From contig WHUZ01000005.1 in NCBI GenBank assembly GCA_015179045.1, positions 1,302,001-1,366,000 on the forward strand: DNA of 64,000 bases, read 5' to 3'. A model generated the notes under the pieces. It did not search any database. It was not told the DNA's origin and saw only the letters and a program-made list of their open reading frames with translations. The position numbers and the translations under genes were made by a program. This stretch comes from Kalaharituber pfeilii (lineage: Eukaryota > Ascomycota > Pezizomycetes > Pezizales > Pezizaceae). Below, one piece after another: positions 11,154 to 21,521 of the stretch (position 1 is the first letter of the stretch; each line of letters opens with the position of its first letter).

Positions 11154-14100
11154 CTATTGCTGTCGACTTGGCAAGGTGAGCTGACGTTTTACCTGTTCTC
11201 GTGCCCATCTAGCTGTATCCCCAGTTCTACCAGGGCCGAAGCCGGAACGAGTTTCTTTGATCATCGCCATGACCCAATCGGCTCGGAAATAATCAGCAAT
11301 CTCTCCATTTGGGAAAGCTTCTGCGAGGTCCCTATAAAAAAGTCAGCTGATGGCCTTCAGTGATTGGCCAACACCCACCCTAGAACGCCCATGGCCGAGC
11401 GCATCAATGCTTCGGTCCTATCCTGATCCATATTGACAACCGACAAAAATCCGAATATTGGAGCGACAAATGGCGCAAGAAGCTGGGCTAGGCAATTGGT
11501 TAGTGTGAGCTTATTGGTAATAGTTGGTAGAGCACATACTTTTGTCTCCCGTTTTCATAGCAATAATAATTCCGTCATAGGCATCCATGATACCCTCACG
11601 AAGTGAAAGCACGTACTCTATCATTTCGTAGTTCTTATCAGTGTTACCAGCACTGATAGTAGATGCTTGCTGCAGAACCTGCATGACAACCGTGAGGTAT
11701 GTCTCGAAATGACCACCAATCGCCTGGGCAATATCTCCAAAACATTGTAAAATTGCTGGCTTGTATGTTTGGCTAAGCGTGGAGCTCTACATCAACTGTT
11801 AGCTGCTGGAAACATCATTGAAGTAATAAACGGTGGTATCACCTTGAGGTTATTCAACAGATAATTCATGAATGTATCGCAGTATGGTGCAACTTGTTCA
11901 CCAATTGACCTAGCAATGTCACTGACCAATCCAATTGCCAAAGAACATAGTTGTTGTTCCTGTTCGTTTCCAAGTGCTGTGTATAAGAACGGTGAGAAAG
12001 CTTCCATATAGACAGTGAAATCCTGCTCTAGCGCATTTGCTAAGGAGCCCACTGTTCCGAAAATAGCATCAGGAACAATTGAGCTACTTGGAGCGGCACT
12101 CAAGATGGCAAGACAGGTTTGCATTATCCGATTTGCCTGTGGTTTCACCTCCTTATCCAACCTTTGGATAATAGTCATCAAGACACTAGCAAGCGACGTC
12201 TGCATCTCTTCTAGTGTGTTCTTGTCATCCATGCTGACAATTTGGTTTTGCATACTAAGCGTTTTCTCCAGCCTGTCAATGATGACAGAACTTAACTGCC
12301 CTATTGTTGGCAGCTGATCCTGACCAACGTTCATGACAAAGGAGTTGAGAACCTCATATGCCGCGGTTCGGAGTGCATTATCGGCATCAGGTCTACCCTA
12401 ACATTAGCATAATTTCACAAGACAGAATAAAGATTGTATACCTCTCAGTCGCTTGTAGGAGGCTTCGAACACTGGACTCAAAATGAGTGGATAGCGGGTT
12501 GGTTTCTGTACCAACTTCTTGTCCGAACGTATCCGCAAGATTCATCAATGCCCAACAGCATGAGCTCGCCATTTTCGGATTATCGCTCAAGCCGGAAAAC
12601 AGTGCACCAATCAAGTTTGGTAGATGTAAAGTAGCATCGATTGCTGAACCACAGTTTTCACAAATTCTTCCAAGTGCGTAGGCTGCCGAATCTTTCACTA
12701 TAATAACTTTATCACTCATCATATTCACCAACACAGGGAGTGCTTGCTTGACGAGTGGATCTAGTAGTTTGAGTTCTGGGCCTTCCATAATGGCACCGAA
12801 CGCGGACACTGCAGCGTCACGAAGTCTCCAATCTTCCTTTTGTAGATTTTCCTCCACAAACGAGAGTACTGGTTGAATGACCATGGACCCAACACATTGA
12901 GAATATAGTTGAAGGCATTGATAGGCTGCCCTAGAAACTGTATACTCGTCGTCTGGAGCTTCCTCGTCTTGCTTTGTTAACAACTCGAGGAGAACGGGTA
13001 CAACCTCGGAGGTTGCTACGCGAGCAAAACTGAAGAATGGTCGTGGCTCCAAACCAGCCTCGCTGGCCTATATCAGAGTCAGCAACCAAGCCAATACTAA
13101 AACAAGGTTGTTAAAGTCGTACAGTCATATTGTCATCCTCAATATTCATTTCCTCTTCACAGACAGTGCACCAGAATTCAATTGCTAATTTTGCGACTTC
13201 TTCCTCTTCATGTTTCATACCAACCACGGTAAGGCCGAAGAGGGCTTTCTCCATGTAAAAGCGCATCTTGTCGTAGTAAAGTGCCATGATTCTGTTGAGG
13301 CACCCAAAAGCAGCCTGCTGTATCCGGAAGTCCGAGCTCTGTGTGGCCTCGCAAATGACTTGCATGATGTAGTTCCTCTCGCCTTCATTGTCGAAGTTGG
13401 CTTTGACGAATTCCAAAGAATCGCCTAAAGCTGTCATGGCAGCAAATCTGACATCATTATTTTCCTCTTCTTTCCGTGCACCCTGCACAACAGCAGTGAG
13501 GATAGCATTGGAATGTTGATTCAGGGAAGACCGTAAATCTTCATCATCGGATTCGCATATGTATCCAATGGTAGTGAGTGAAGCTTGCTTGAGAGAAACA
13601 GTGCCTTCACTGACGTTCCTCACAAGCTGAGGCATCAACTCTGGCCATTCATTTCGAGGGAGCTCAATGGCAGCAACAGCAGCAATGAACTGTGCGGCTG
13701 CGTTTCCAGCTTGGTTTGTTTGGGACGCTAACGTCGTTAATGCATTTTGCTTGACCTCAGTTTTTATGGCAGCATCCACTTGCGTAAGCCACTTCTGTTG
13801 AACTTCTAGCAGCCGTGTTCGCTCTCTAGCAGAAAAAGCGTTTTTCAGTGCAAGACCAGCAGCAGACCTGATGAAAGTCTGGTTCTGCTCATTTGCCAAT
13901 TCTGCTGATAGGAGTTTGACGTATTCCGCCTATTTAAAACATTCGACATGTCAGGAACCTTTGAACTTATACCAGAAAGAATAGAAATTCGGCGTACAAA
14001 GTGTTCTGTGGCAGCGCTATTCAACTGCTGCTCGGCATTTTGACGAATGCTGGCATCTATGGGCTTGTCAGCATGTCAAAATTGAAGAGTACTGTGATCT

Positions 14101-14174
14101 TATGCTTGTCGATCGGCTCATAGGGCTAACTGACCTGGAGAAAGAGTATTTGCCAACACCTCAGCGACATTCAT
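11154..14174 (-). CDS. kap95: Importin subunit beta-1 (karyopherin beta-1, Kap95)
   Basis: Carries classical NLS cargo with importin alpha through nuclear pores and is released by Ran-GTP. Eight exons (in gene order 14174-14135, 14056-13998, 13929-13123, 13067-12442, 12392-11843, 11786-11540, 11487-11379, 11331-11154) give 871 aa, close to yeast Kap95 (861). All phases agree. Joined text shows MNVAEVLANTLSPDASIRQN, then HFAEYVKLLSAELANEQNQ, IEDDNMTASEAGLEPRPFF, ATERPDADNALRTAAYEVL, and a terminus WAREQVKRQ, all characteristic of Kap95. HEAT repeats fill the whole protein; the acidic EDDN loop (~385) corresponds to the Ran/IBB-contact region of the family. Several donors are not GTATGT (GTCAGT, GTACGC, GTACGA). 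I read through a possible donor at the last GTAAAA because the reading frame gives the expected KRQ ending and a stop at 11154. The 5' end faces a 4.6-kb repeat-rich spacer. Confidence 0.92.
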
Positions 14175-15780
14175 GGCGGGCGAATTTTTCTAGTATTTCT
14201 CGAGAGGGTCTATGTGTCTTAGGGAGATGGATAAGTAAATTAGGAAACGGAAAGAAGGATGGCTCTAATGACGGCTACTGTAGGTGTCTGGTTGGATAAG
14301 AGGCTGCGTGAATCAAATTATCGGAGTGAGGTGGGGGGGGGGAATAGTCTCGTGTGGGGGTTGTGGGGTTGTTGTTGTTATGAGTGGTAAGTGCTATGGG
14401 GGGGTATGGGCAGGGTACAGCACAAGGAGGCAGCGAGCGTGTCACTGAGTGCTGACAAGAACCCGGTGCGGCTGTACACGCTGGTCTTGGGACTTTCAGA
14501 TGGAGCACTGCTAATCGTGACGTACTCCGCGTTTTGGGACTTTTTTTCCAGGCGTTGCGGTGGGCCGATGAAGACCTTACAAGGCGGGGCACCGAGAGGG
14601 CTATCCGCTGCACACGAGAAGAGCTGTATAGGATGGGAGGGGGTGCTGGGTGCAGGATGTTTATGTTAGAGAGGGAGAGAGGGAGGGGCGCACGCCGCCT
14701 AGTGCGAGGGGCTTCAAATACTGAGGGGGGATTTTTTTTTTTTTTGCTTTCGCACTGCGAACCGGAGGGGTAACGTTCTGCGCCCAACACACCAGCACAG
14801 GCACAGGAGCGTTCCAAGCGCTCACCGCGGGCTGCCAACGCCCAGCGCTGCCACGGCGGGCGTGCCTGGCCAGGCCCTCGCTGCGCCAATGCAAATGCCC
14901 CGCCAGTCGGGCGCCGGTGCCAGACAGCATACGTGCTCCCCGTGTCTGCCTGCCTTTGCGGGCCGCAGGGGCAATGAATTCAAGGACGGGCAAGAGCAAG
15001 AGTGGCCCCGGTGCCGTAAGTAACCCCTCCACTTGTAAGCGGTACCTACTTCAGTAGCGGCTCGCCGCCTCCAATAAGATCGCGGGGCTTGCCTCTACTG
15101 TTACTATATGCCTGTCTGGCTGCTCCACTGCTCTCCTGCTATGCACAATCAAGTAGCCGCAGAAGATACAGCAGAACAGGTCCTGCATGCGCATGGGCCC
15201 CAATCCTCGCCATTGCCCACCCGAGGCACTCGCCCTCCTCCTGAGTCCAGCTGCTGGACGCTGCGGAGCTAGCTTTGTGCTGGATGGCGAGAGCCATACT
15301 GCTCGCCCGTTCCTGAAAGTGAGTCAGCAAAAGTCCAGTCCCAGGTTGTCTGGCTGCACCTCTAGCCGCCTGGGCACTCCACATGAGCGGCGACTCCCTA
15401 CCCCCTGCTGTCCCTTGTGTTGGACAGGGCCTCGGTGGGCAGGCACATAGGGCAGCAAGCGGCCAACAAGGAAAATAGAGAGGTACAAGCTATGTTACTG
15501 GCCCCATGTGTAATCGCGACAGGCCCATTCAGTGTCCGAATGAAGTACCCAAAGGCTAAGCTTACCTCTGTGGTTACAGGTCTGGAAAAGGGGGCCAGCA
15601 GGTTTGCCTCTAGGCGAGCACATGTAAAATCGAAGCATGTGCATTGTGAAGCTGCTATGCGCTTTGTGTCTTGGATCTGCTCCGCAATCTACACAAGTTA
15701 CTTACAAGTTACAAGTGCCTCTCGATAGTGGGGCTATCGCCACGTGACTACATTGCCAAGACATCGAGGTTTTGTAACAT
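14175..15780. promoter_or_regulatory. Upstream region of kap95 with GC-rich patch
   Basis: The first ~1.2 kb upstream of the kap95 ATG is unusually GC-rich (about 14650-15450), in contrast to the AT-rich surroundings. Long open frames in all directions here follow from base composition. It probably contains the kap95 promoter/5' leader. I see no recognisable gene. Confidence 0.35.
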
Positions 15781-15786
15781 GTTGTC

Positions 15787-15874
15787 TATGCATACCGTAT
15801 TCACTTACTTACGAGGTAAAACACAAACGCGCGCTATGGCGGTCTTGGCAAGCCTCTTAGCGCCAGCGCGCGTG
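15787..15874 (+). repeat. Left copy of an ~85-bp inverted repeat
   Basis: Reads TATGCATACCGTATTCACTT, then GAGGTAAAACACAAACGCGC and GGTCTTGGCA, ending in a GCGC-rich palindromic tail. A diverged copy lies in inverse orientation at 17819-17917. Together they may be the ends of an old ~2.1-kb transposon or two independent copies of a dispersed repeat. Confidence 0.7.
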
Positions 15875-16157
15875 TATTACCCAAGGTCACGTGATGGTCC
15901 CCGAATTACTGCGGTGCTAACCTCAATACCACGGAGACTGATATTATGAAGGATCTGAGTGCTGAAGTAGGAGACTATTAGATTTTAATAGTCCTGGATA
16001 TTTCCACTATCAGTAATTGACAGTTGCCCATTAGGTATCATCATTGAAGAATTGAGTCCCGTCTGTTGTATTGTTCAGAAGGTCCGTCATTTCTAAAATA
16101 TTTGTTAGTATATATACTTGAATATAAAGTATGATACATACTTTTTTTTATATATAT

Positions 16158-16583
16158 ACCATTACTCGCATGCCACCCTGTGGGCTATGGCGAGGATTTA
16201 GGTACGTAATACATACTTGACTAAAGTCGTAGACCGCTGCCGATTAAAATTCTAGATATATGGAAAATTCTACTCATTTAAATACTCAAACAATCTGGTA
16301 AAATGCTGGCCTTAACTTACCTGGATAGCTGGGGATTCGTTTAATTAGCTTAAACCTGCCTGAATAGCCTGGGCTGGCCTGAATAGTCTGGACTGGCCTA
16401 TCATAGTTGGCCTGGACCAGCCTGATTGGCCTGATTATTTCAGGCCGCCTGGGCCGGTCCTGGCCTGGCCTATTGGATTTATTGACATCACTTGGTTATT
16501 TCTTTTCCTTCTTCGCCTTTGTTATTCCTTTTACTTCCTCATGTACTTAATCTCACCATAGCCTACAGCATGTGAGTAATGAT
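16158..16583. mobile_element. Non-autonomous element with ATTACTC(G/A)CATGC terminal inverted repeats
   Basis: The left end (16161-16194) reads ATTACTCGCATGCC, then GGGCTATGGCGAG. The right end, on the opposite strand from 16580 back to 16552, reads ATTACTCACATGC, then TAGGCTATGGTGAG, so both ends match apart from a short gap. Other copies of the same end are at 17042-17074 (right-type) and 47419-47452 (left-type). There is no open frame inside. The interior is a degenerate run of CCTGAATAG / GGCCTGG units. Target-site duplication is unclear because the flanks are T/A-rich. Confidence 0.6.
16345..16475. repeat. Degenerate minisatellite (CCTGAATAG / GGCCTGG units)
   Basis: Repeated variants of CCTGAATAGCCTGGGCTGG, GGCCTGGACCAG, GGCCTGATT and GGCCGGTCCTGGCC lie head to tail within the TIR element at 16158-16583. 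Period is roughly 19-21 bp but irregular. Confidence 0.6.
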
Positions 16584-16584
16584 A

Positions 16585-16617
<33 letters not shown>

Positions 16618-17041
16618 GAGAAAAATTTCCTGGCTGTGGCAGAGGTGGATGTAGCAACATATACGGAAAAGATGCGCAGGGATGCGTATAGTATTGTTCA
16701 CTCTTATGTCTTGTGTATTCATCGTACAGTATGTGCTCCTAACATCCACCTATTTATAGACATGAGCTGCTAGCAAATTGTGCGAGTATTAAGGTTGCTC
16801 ATCATCACAACACGTATCCACAACTTAGATTCCTCATCACATGGAATTACCTTATACCATCCTTCACTCATGACAGCCTCACGTGATATGTCTCGTGATG
16901 CTCGTTGCATAATCTTGCATAATCTTCAACAGTGGGGTTCTCGTGCCCAGACTCTCTTGGCACGCTTAAGTAAGAGAGCGAGAACAGAGCATGGTATGCT
17001 ATTTATGTATCTTTATTCCTTTATTTTGTATTTAGTCTTGT

Positions 17042-17074
17042 CATAGCCCAAAGGGTAGTATACGAGTAACGATA
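17042..17074 (-). repeat. Solo end of the ATTACTC TIR family
   Basis: On the minus strand it reads CGTTACTCGTATACTACCC followed by TTTGGGCTATG, resembling the terminal repeats at 16161 and 47419. No partner end was found near it in the expected orientation, other than possibly the left end at 16161 (which would make a ~0.9-kb outer element). Confidence 0.5.
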
Positions 17075-17210
17075 TACGGGGTCACCGGGTGGAAGGAAAA
17101 AATGCGAAAAATGCAATGCGCATGTGTCGCAGTCGCACAATAGCTATATGAGCTACGTAGAAGCCTAGCGAGCATCACTAGTCAAGTGTCTTTTGGCCTG
17201 GCGGGTGGTA

Positions 17211-17666
17211 CAGTTTTCCCTTGCTATACCGGATCTGTAGAATCTGGCCTTTTTCGTCCGGTATAGCAAGGTTCCGCTATAGAATAAAATGCTTGGCAGA
17301 ACAGAATAGGGATGGGCAGCAAAAATAATGTAATTGGGAACAACGACAGCCTAATTTTATTATGTAATGTTAAGTTTAGTAAGCATCTGAAGGTGAATGC
17401 AATGTGGGATAGCCAAGATTGGACGTATCAGTGTTAGTGTATCCGGTATAGCAAATATTATTTGTATGGAGACAGGGGGGTAAGTGCCTGGCAATTCCTG
17501 TCCGGTCCGGTATTCTTAGTGCGTCCGGTATAGCAAGAGGGTTTTGTATGGGAGCGGGATGTAGAAACCTGAGAGCATCCGGTATAGCAAGGTTTCCGGT
17601 AGCCTCGTCCCCAGGCGTTTGTAGGGTTTCCGGTACGACGAGGTCCGGTATAGCAAGGGAAAACTG
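17211..17666. mobile_element. Pogo/Tc1-type MITE with perfect 23-bp TIRs and TA target duplication
   Basis: 456-bp element bounded by TA (17209-17210 and 17667-17668). The left end starts CAGTTTTCCCTTGCTATACC and the right end is its exact reverse complement over 23 bp, ending GCAAGGGAAAACTG. CAGT ends plus a TA duplication are typical of the pogo/Tigger branch of Tc1/mariner transposons. The core of the TIR, TCCGGTATAGCAA, recurs as direct subterminal copies at 17257, 17442, 17524 and 17578, likely transposase-binding sites. No transposase frame fits inside, so it is non-autonomous. Perfect TIRs imply a fairly recent insertion. Confidence 0.92.
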
Positions 17667-17818
17667 TAGTTCTCGGCGTTTACCACCTCCGTTACAGAGT
17701 AGAGATATGGAGAAGCTAGAGATTTTAGCAGCCAGAGGGTCTGGGCATGAGACTACTGGAGATTAGCACATGTATAATTGCATTCCTGTACTTAGTAATA
17801 CCAATATTGCACCAAAGA

Positions 17819-17917
17819 GCGCGCTAGCGCGATTAATAGCGCCTGAAGTTCTGCCAAGACCACACTAGCGCGCGGTTGTGTTTTACCTCTTAAGTGAGTG
17901 AATACGGTACTTGCATA
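17819..17917 (-). repeat. Right copy of the ~85-bp inverted repeat
   Basis: The minus strand reads TATGCAAGTACCGTATTCAC, then GAGGTAAAACACAACCGCGC and GGTCTTGGCA, matching 15787-15874 with small differences. It contains a GCGCGCTAGCGCG palindrome-like tail. Confidence 0.7.
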
Positions 17918-18323
17918 AGAACACGCTCGTGCTCTCTGGCATGACGCTACATGCCGCTGGCAGGCTGCACAAAGAGAAGAAAAAGGGAATAGAAAGTATG
18001 GAAGGGTCGAGCGTGAGAAATTTGTTGCCTTGCTGCCATTATTTCTTGAGCGCAGGGCAGCAACCTCGCCCGCCAGGCGACCGGGCACAATTGAGGTGGA
18101 CAGTCTGGAGAGGCGCTGCGTCTGCCGCATTTACACTGCGTTTACACTGGGTTAACTGCCACTAGTTCTTGCGCAAGAAGCTGGCGGGAGACTAGCTGCG
18201 CAGCACTCAATCTGATATGCAGGTATGCTCAGCGCGGCGCGCCCATCGAATCTAGAAGCGAGACCCTCTGTGAGGGCCCCACGCTCTCCCGTCTTGGCTG
18301 CCGGCGCCGCAGACCAGCCCAGC

Positions 18324-18362
18324 GGGCAGGCTCAGGCTCAGGCTCAAGCTCAGGCTCAGGCT
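18324..18362. repeat. Hexanucleotide repeat (GGCTCA)n upstream of pan3
   Basis: Six or so tandem GGCTCA units with one GGCTCA-to-AGCTCA variant lie in a GC-rich patch ahead of the pan3 ATG. The minus-strand frame reads as an artificial (PE)n peptide. Confidence 0.8.
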
Positions 18363-18776
18363 CCATCCAGCCGGGTGTGGTGATCATCGCTGCAAGCGTG
18401 AGGTACAGTTTACCGGTATCGAGTACATTCGCCGCCCATCCTGTCCTCCCTCCGACCCCTTCTGCGCCCGCCGGTCCATGATAGAGCCACTGGCCGGAGG
18501 AATCCCTACATGCGTGTAGTGCTAACTTTATTTCCACCTCCCCCCCTCCCTCCCCCACGTTCGTCTGATATCGGCGAAACTAAAAGACGTATTTGTGTAC
18601 GAAGAGCAAAGAGACACCGGCCGTTTTGTGGGCACCAGTACGCCCTTTGGCACCATACCACTTCAGAACACTGTGCGCACCTTGCACGCTTCCATGGTGC
18701 GCTCGTTTCCTGACCCTCGTCACAGGACCTAACTTGGCCAACCTTCTGCGTCGGCACGATACAAGCTTGAAGTACC

Positions 18777-21521
18777 ATGAGCGAACGCCCCTCTACTGCT
18801 TCGACGTTACGGCCGGGCTCTGCCAATTCGACGACTGTCACGCTGAACCGACCAGCGACGAGTGGTGGCGGAGGGGGGGGCTCGGGTTCTGGGCGAGGAA
18901 CCCCACCTCCAAATGAGAACAAGCGAGTGGTCACAGCAAACGCTTCGCCGCGGCCAAAATCCAAAAGTTCTTCCTCCCAGGACCCCGAATAATTCGACGG
19001 CCGACTTGCTGACTTCAATGCAGCCGACATTCAGACCCCATGCCGCAATATTGTCATCTACGGTTACTGTCGTTATCAGGACAAAGGTAGCTTCCACCAG
19101 GCGCCCCCTTTCTTTTTGGTGACGCTGAGACGAAATAGGGTGCACATTTAATCATGATACCGACTCTCGGAAGCAGCAACAAACTCCGAATGCCTCTGAA
19201 AGGTTTGTTCCATTGAACAGAGTAGGCTGCTCTAGTTGAGATATAACTCTGATTGACATTGCAACCTCATTCAGTCTCAGAAGGAAGCTCAATGTTGACT
19301 CTCCAACCTTCACACCCGCAAAGTCGACCTTAGCTCCCAAGGCGGACGCTGCTCCCTTTACACCTTCAAAGTCAGCAGGTTGTTCCCCTCGCCTCAAGAC
19401 TGTTCATTGGCAGATTGGTGATACTAATGCCGGTGTGCACTCATAGCCCAATTGGATCAAAATGGGTTTGTCACTAGTTGAGGTACCCAGGCGAATGTTT
19501 GACTGCTAATCTGAATTCGCATCTAGGTTTCTACAAGCAGTGGAGCCCCAGGCTTATCAAAGTCTCCAGCAAGGATTTGAGTCATTAGGCTTGGATTCTG
19601 TAGGTTCACCTTATAGAGGACAGTACAGAACTGATACATCTTCACCACTCAAGACTGCTGCAGCAGCAGGTCCGATGTTAGGGTACACAGACTATGGAGT
19701 AGTACCCCAAGTCAATCCTTATGCACACAACGGCAGTGATTTGTTTTACCAACAACCAAGTTTTACGCAGCCCGTGAGTACTTATTTCAAAGTAGTGAAC
19801 GCTGCACATCTGACACTCGCAATAGCTACAATATCACCTTTATGCCCCGATAGGGCCGCACAAGCAAAATTTGGATGCAAATCAGCGCAATATACACCAC
19901 TTATTCATTTCAGACAATCTTCGAGAAGAACTCCAGCGGAAGAGCGAAGCAAGTCTCCAAACTCTCCAAAGTAGTACTTCCTGTTCATTATCTCCACTTT
20001 CCTTCTTATTTGTTTCTCCATCTCGAGATGAAAGGAGAAGGCGTAGTAACAGAAGAGCTAAAAATGTGACAAACGGTCCCAAAGACGTCGGACTACCACA
20101 AGTCGATGCATATCATTCACTGGTTCCACTTGATTTGTCGAACCAGAAAAGTACACAAATTTTTGGGTATCCAAGTTGGATTTACAAGGCATTCTCGAGT
20201 GGGGATGGGAAGGCATATGCACTCAGGCGCGTTGAAGGTTCGAGTCCAAACAATTAGCTTATTTCGTACGAACGGCAGTAGCTTACAATGTGGTCGGATT
20301 ATATCAAATACAGGATTTCGACTAAGAGATCCGAAGGACATAATGGTTGTACAGAGATGGAAGAAAGTATGCAACGCTAATATGGTAACATTATATAATG
20401 CTTTTACGACCACACGTTTCCAGGATTCATGTCGGTTTCTTTGTCATTATATATATCAGCACCATAACTGACTTAATTGTAGCTATCATTTTTGTCTATG
20501 CATACCACCCATTATCCAAGACCCTAGCGGATGAGCATTTTGGGCCAAATCCTAGGTATTTGCCTCCGAGACATCCACAAGGCGGCCCAGCTGTTCCGGA
20601 GACCGTTCTGTGGAGCTACATGGTGCAAATTGCATCCGCGCTGCGAACAATTCATCAAAGTGGGCTTGCCGCAAGAGTAATTGACGCTTCAAAAATTCTG
20701 TTGACGAGTAAAATGAGGTAGTATTTACTCTGGATTATTTGGAAATTGTTTGTAGCTAACGGGACTAGGATACGATTGAACTGTTGCGGTATGATGGATG
20801 TCATCCATCCAGACACAAGAAGTGTTCAAGAACACCAGCAAGAGGATATCGTTCAGTTCGGTCGTTTAGTACTTTGCATAGCATGCAATACCCTTGCAGC
20901 TGCTATGAATCCACACAAGTCTATGGAATATATTTCCAAGTATTATTCCGCTGATCTTAAAAACGCCATAATGTACCTTATGGGAGTAATTCAGCAACCG
21001 AATGTTCCGCCAAAGTCTATGGATGACTTCATCTCAAAATATGCATATGCGTACCTTGTAAATAACCTCGATAGTGCATTGCAGTACGACGACACACTTG
21101 AATCCGAGCTTTGCCGAGAACTTGAGAATGGCCGGTTGGTTAGGCTGCTGAGCAAATTTGGGTTTATAAACGAACGACCGGAATTTGACCATGACCGGAA
21201 TTGGAGTGAGAGCGGGGACCGGTACTTTATCAAGCTTTTTAGGGACTATGTATTCCACTCTGTGGACGAACATGGCATGCCAGTTGTGGATATGGCTCAT
21301 GTACTGTCATGTCTCAATAAACTTGATGCTGGAGTGGATGAGAAGATCATGCTTGTTAGCCGTGATGAGCAGAACTGCTTCATTGTTAGCTACAAAGAGG
21401 TATGATCTTTCCATTATTTACTGTAGAACCTCTAAGTCCAATATCTAATGTCGGGTTGTGCTAGATCAAACGAGCCATTGATGCAGCATTTATGGACCTA
21501 ACAAAGAATCAGAGGCGATAG
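18777..21521 (+). CDS. pan3: PAN3, regulatory subunit of the PAN2-PAN3 poly(A) deadenylase
   Basis: Cytoplasmic adaptor that docks the PAN2 nuclease on poly(A)-binding protein to trim mRNA tails. My 12-exon model (18777-18966, 19024-19086, 19139-19202, 19281-19378, 19447-19465, 19527-19773, 19826-19970, 20085-20237, 20314-20430, 20483-20717, 20769-21399, 21465-21521) gives 672 aa. Parts in order: CCCH zinc finger C70-X8-C79-X6-C86-X3-H90; PAM2 motif KLNVDSPTFTP (~109-118); QPLQYHLYAPIGPHKQNL; a pseudokinase with DAYHSLVPLDLSNQK, FGYPSWIYKA, YAYHPLSKTLADEHFGPNPR and the LNCCGMMDVI segment in place of an active DFG loop; a coiled coil; and the C-terminal knob ending VSYKEVIKRAIDAAF (E|I at the last splice). 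The 19-nt exon 5, the exon 4-6 joins and the intron at 19971-20084 are the least certain. Other joins are fixed by conserved text. Confidence 0.88.

Noticed and set aside
11154..11220. An extra 3' intron in kap95 at the GTAAAA after REQ
   Set aside because: Reading through gives the family-typical KRQ ending and a nearby stop; splicing would add unsupported sequence.
14275..15032. Long frames on both strands upstream of kap95
   Set aside because: Caused by GC-rich composition with few stops; no domains, low-complexity translations.
17211..17666. CRISPR-like spaced repeats (TCCGGTATAGCAA)
   Set aside because: Irregular spacing, inverted terminal copy and TA duplication show a DNA transposon; the genome is eukaryotic.
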